Source: JBFONV01 sp040779335 | GTDB lineage: Bacteria > Pseudomonadota > Gammaproteobacteria > Enterobacterales > Alteromonadaceae | Reading direction: 5' to 3' | Assembly: GCA_040779335.1 (NCBI GenBank) | Contig: JBFONV010000003.1 | Span: 441,071 to 505,070 of the forward strand | Length of the DNA stretch: 64,000 nucleotides | Shown: positions 63,104-64,000 of the stretch, one piece after another | Position numbering within the stretch: the first letter of the stretch is position 1 | Layout of the letters: each line of letters starts with the position of its first letter | The notes under the pieces: generated by a model | What the model saw: only the letters and a program-made list of their open reading frames with translations | What the model was told of the DNA's origin: nothing | The model's database searches: none | Translations under genes and position numbers: made by a program

Positions 63104-63208
63104 ACATAACGCCGTTTTAAGCGGCAAATTGCAGTTGGCTAAAATAAGTGAGGTACGAACAAAAAGCCAACTGTAATTTGTCCGACTTGAAAACCCTTGT
63201 TAGGCTAC
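63104..63208 (-). repeat. attC site 9
   Basis: Main family: GTAGCCTAACAAGGG (R''), GGACAAATTACAGTTGGC, CTCACTTATTTTAGCCAACT, and GGCGTTATGT (R'). Both cores look intact. Confidence 0.83.
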
Positions 63209-63211
63209 GAA

Positions 63212-63811
63212 TTACAAATCATTTCGGATAGGAAACCACCACGTCTTTAAATTTTCTTTCTCTGAGCGGCTTACCGCAAGAGTTTCCTGAGCCTCAGTTT
63301 CGACATTAAACAAATATGATTTAGTAACGAAAATTTTGCCATTACGATCAAAAGCCTCTATTGCTAATTTATACTCACCTGTTTGTAAGGCGACATCGGA
63401 AATACTGTCAGATGTTTTACCTAGGCTCGCAAACCTTAGATAGTGTTGTGTCCCTGATTTTCCATGAACTAAAATGGGACTTGCAACTCTTCCTGCACCC
63501 CAAGCCTCACCTTTATGTGAATTATCTTCGGCAAAGTCTTGCCAAAAGAGTTCTCACTTTTGCTTTGTAGGTGATGTTAGTGTCAGTTTAAAGTCCGTTA
63601 TAGTTCCCGAGTGAGAGCCTTCATTTATAACTGTAATTGGGATATACATTGCAAAGTTTGAAGGCATGTAATAAGCCCAAACTTTATTATCAATGTAAAC
63701 ATCAACTTCGGCTTTACTGTTACTTAATTTATAACCCAAAGCAGTACCGGCTAACGCACCAACGATTGAACCACCAGCACCCAATAATGATGCATATAAT
63801 GTAGGATCCAC
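63212..63811 (-). pseudogene. Membrane-anchored cassette protein split by one in-frame TGA
   Basis: The frame starts at GTG 63811 (AAGGAGAG seven bases upstream) with a Gly/Ala-rich membrane helix (SLLGAGGSIVGALAGTALGY, residues 8-27) and a beta-rich domain. A TGA at 63554-63556 (codon 86) interrupts it, but the same frame continues without further stops for 113 codons (ELFWQDFAEDNSHKGEAWGA, then LAIEAFDRNGKIFV) to TAA at 63212. The stop abuts the R'' core of attC site 9, as expected for the true gene end. The full length is 199 codons. Family not recognised. A nonsense mutation or base-call error is the simplest reading. Confidence 0.82.
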
Positions 63812-63827
63812 GTAACTCTCCTTAGTA

Positions 63828-63879
63828 GCCTAACGCCGCAATAAGCGGAAAATTACTGTTGGCTAAAATGTTTGAGGAA
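63828..63879 (-). repeat. attC site 10, interrupted by IS3-family element
   Basis: The left half of a main-family site: R' core GCCTAACGCCGC on the plus strand, then TTGGCTAAAATGTTTGAGGAA. Matching sites continue with CGAAAACAGCCAACTG, but here the IS end begins instead. Confidence 0.82.
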
Positions 63880-64000
63880 TGATCTTACACCACTTTTGTA
63901 GACACTTCCTAAGTCCATAATTTCTCATATTTTTGTGGTGTTGTATAACCTAAACTTGAATGTAATCGCTCTTGATTATAAAACGCGATGTATTGTTTAC
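63880..64000 (-). mobile_element. IS3-family insertion sequence, 3' end (runs off window)
   Basis: Starts TGATCTTACACCACTTTTG directly within attC site 10; a TG dinucleotide at the terminus is usual for IS3 elements. The transposase gene ends 29 bases inside. Only about 120 bases of the element are in the window. Confidence 0.82.
63909..64000 (-). CDS. IS3-family transposase (OrfB/integrase), C-terminal end, partial
   Basis: The minus strand encodes KQYIAFYNQERLHSSLGY, then TTPQKYEKLWT and a TAG stop. This is the conserved end of the rve integrase domain of IS3 transposases, where the YNxxRxHSSLGYxTP motif contains the last catalytic-region residues. The gene begins beyond the right edge. 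Confidence 0.93.
   Translation of the reverse strand, partial: KQYIAFYNQERLHSSLGYTTPQKYEKLWT

Noticed and set aside
63554..63556. Selenocysteine reading of the in-frame TGA
   Set aside because: No SECIS-like hairpin is evident directly after the codon, no selenoprotein family is recognised, and the nearby transposase also carries chance stops; a nonsense mutation is simpler.
57896..64000. CRISPR array as an explanation for the regularly spaced repeats
   Set aside because: The repeats are about 57-145 bp, imperfect, and separated by protein-coding genes rather than short spacers; they fit attC sites.

Overview
The window reads as chromosome from a marine gammaproteobacterium of the Alteromonadales, most likely Colwelliaceae (Colwellia/Thalassotalea-like). 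The grounds are the low G+C, close likeness of the housekeeping proteins (HinT, AroG, Add, UvrB, ArgP, QueC/QueE) to E. coli-type enzymes, large TonB-dependent receptors, and the PdsO/PdsR/PdsS genes typical of marine gammaproteobacteria. The genus is an inference, as no rRNA is present.

Layout. 0-6.3 kb: a TPP riboswitch on the minus strand driving a gene beyond the left edge, hinT, a three-gene operon (PstS-like protein, porin-like barrel, GGDEF-EAL protein), and aroG. 6.5-28.4 kb: a large nucleoside and DNA scavenging island holding add, deoD, a TonB receptor, deoB, udk-nupC, deoC plus a two-domain aldehyde dehydrogenase, tdk, upp, cdd-deoA, a giant Oar-like TonB receptor, and an operon of a RutR-like TetR regulator, a secreted nuclease-fold protein and an alkaline phosphatase. 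Palindromes of the form TGACCA-NN-TGGTCA lie before udk/deoB, before cdd-deoA, and in the gap between the Oar-like receptor and the regulator, so these genes probably form one locally encoded regulon. The proposed chain is: extracellular DNA or nucleotides are cut and dephosphorylated outside the inner membrane, nucleosides enter by TonB receptors and NupC, phosphorylases and deaminases release bases, and DeoB/DeoC/ALDH turn deoxyribose into glyceraldehyde-3-phosphate and acetate. 28.5-45.1 kb: metC, polB and dinG (divergent, sharing one LexA box), a solute-binding protein, pdsO and pdsR-pdsS with no sortase nearby, queE/queC, uvrB and a MATE exporter. 45.6-56.3 kb: two identical tRNA-Asn genes, an AsmA protein, an M28 peptidase, argP/argO, a PepSY-regulator-kinase operon, a glycine-zipper protein and an opine-dehydrogenase-family gene.

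56.7-64 kb is accessory DNA. A second, compositionally different opine-dehydrogenase-family gene is followed by an array of small minus-strand genes separated by roughly 57-145 bp repeats with integron attC features (TAAC / GCGTTA core sites and a shared internal block). This is the distal part of a chromosomal integron cassette array read from right to left; the integrase would lie beyond the right edge. The array is decaying. One attC is hit by a dead IS110/IS1111-type element (two in-frame stops and a compensating frameshift pair), one carries an IS3-like terminal remnant, one is cut by an IS3-family element running off the window, one cassette keeps only the 3' end of a trypsin-like protease gene, and one cassette gene is split by a single in-frame TGA.
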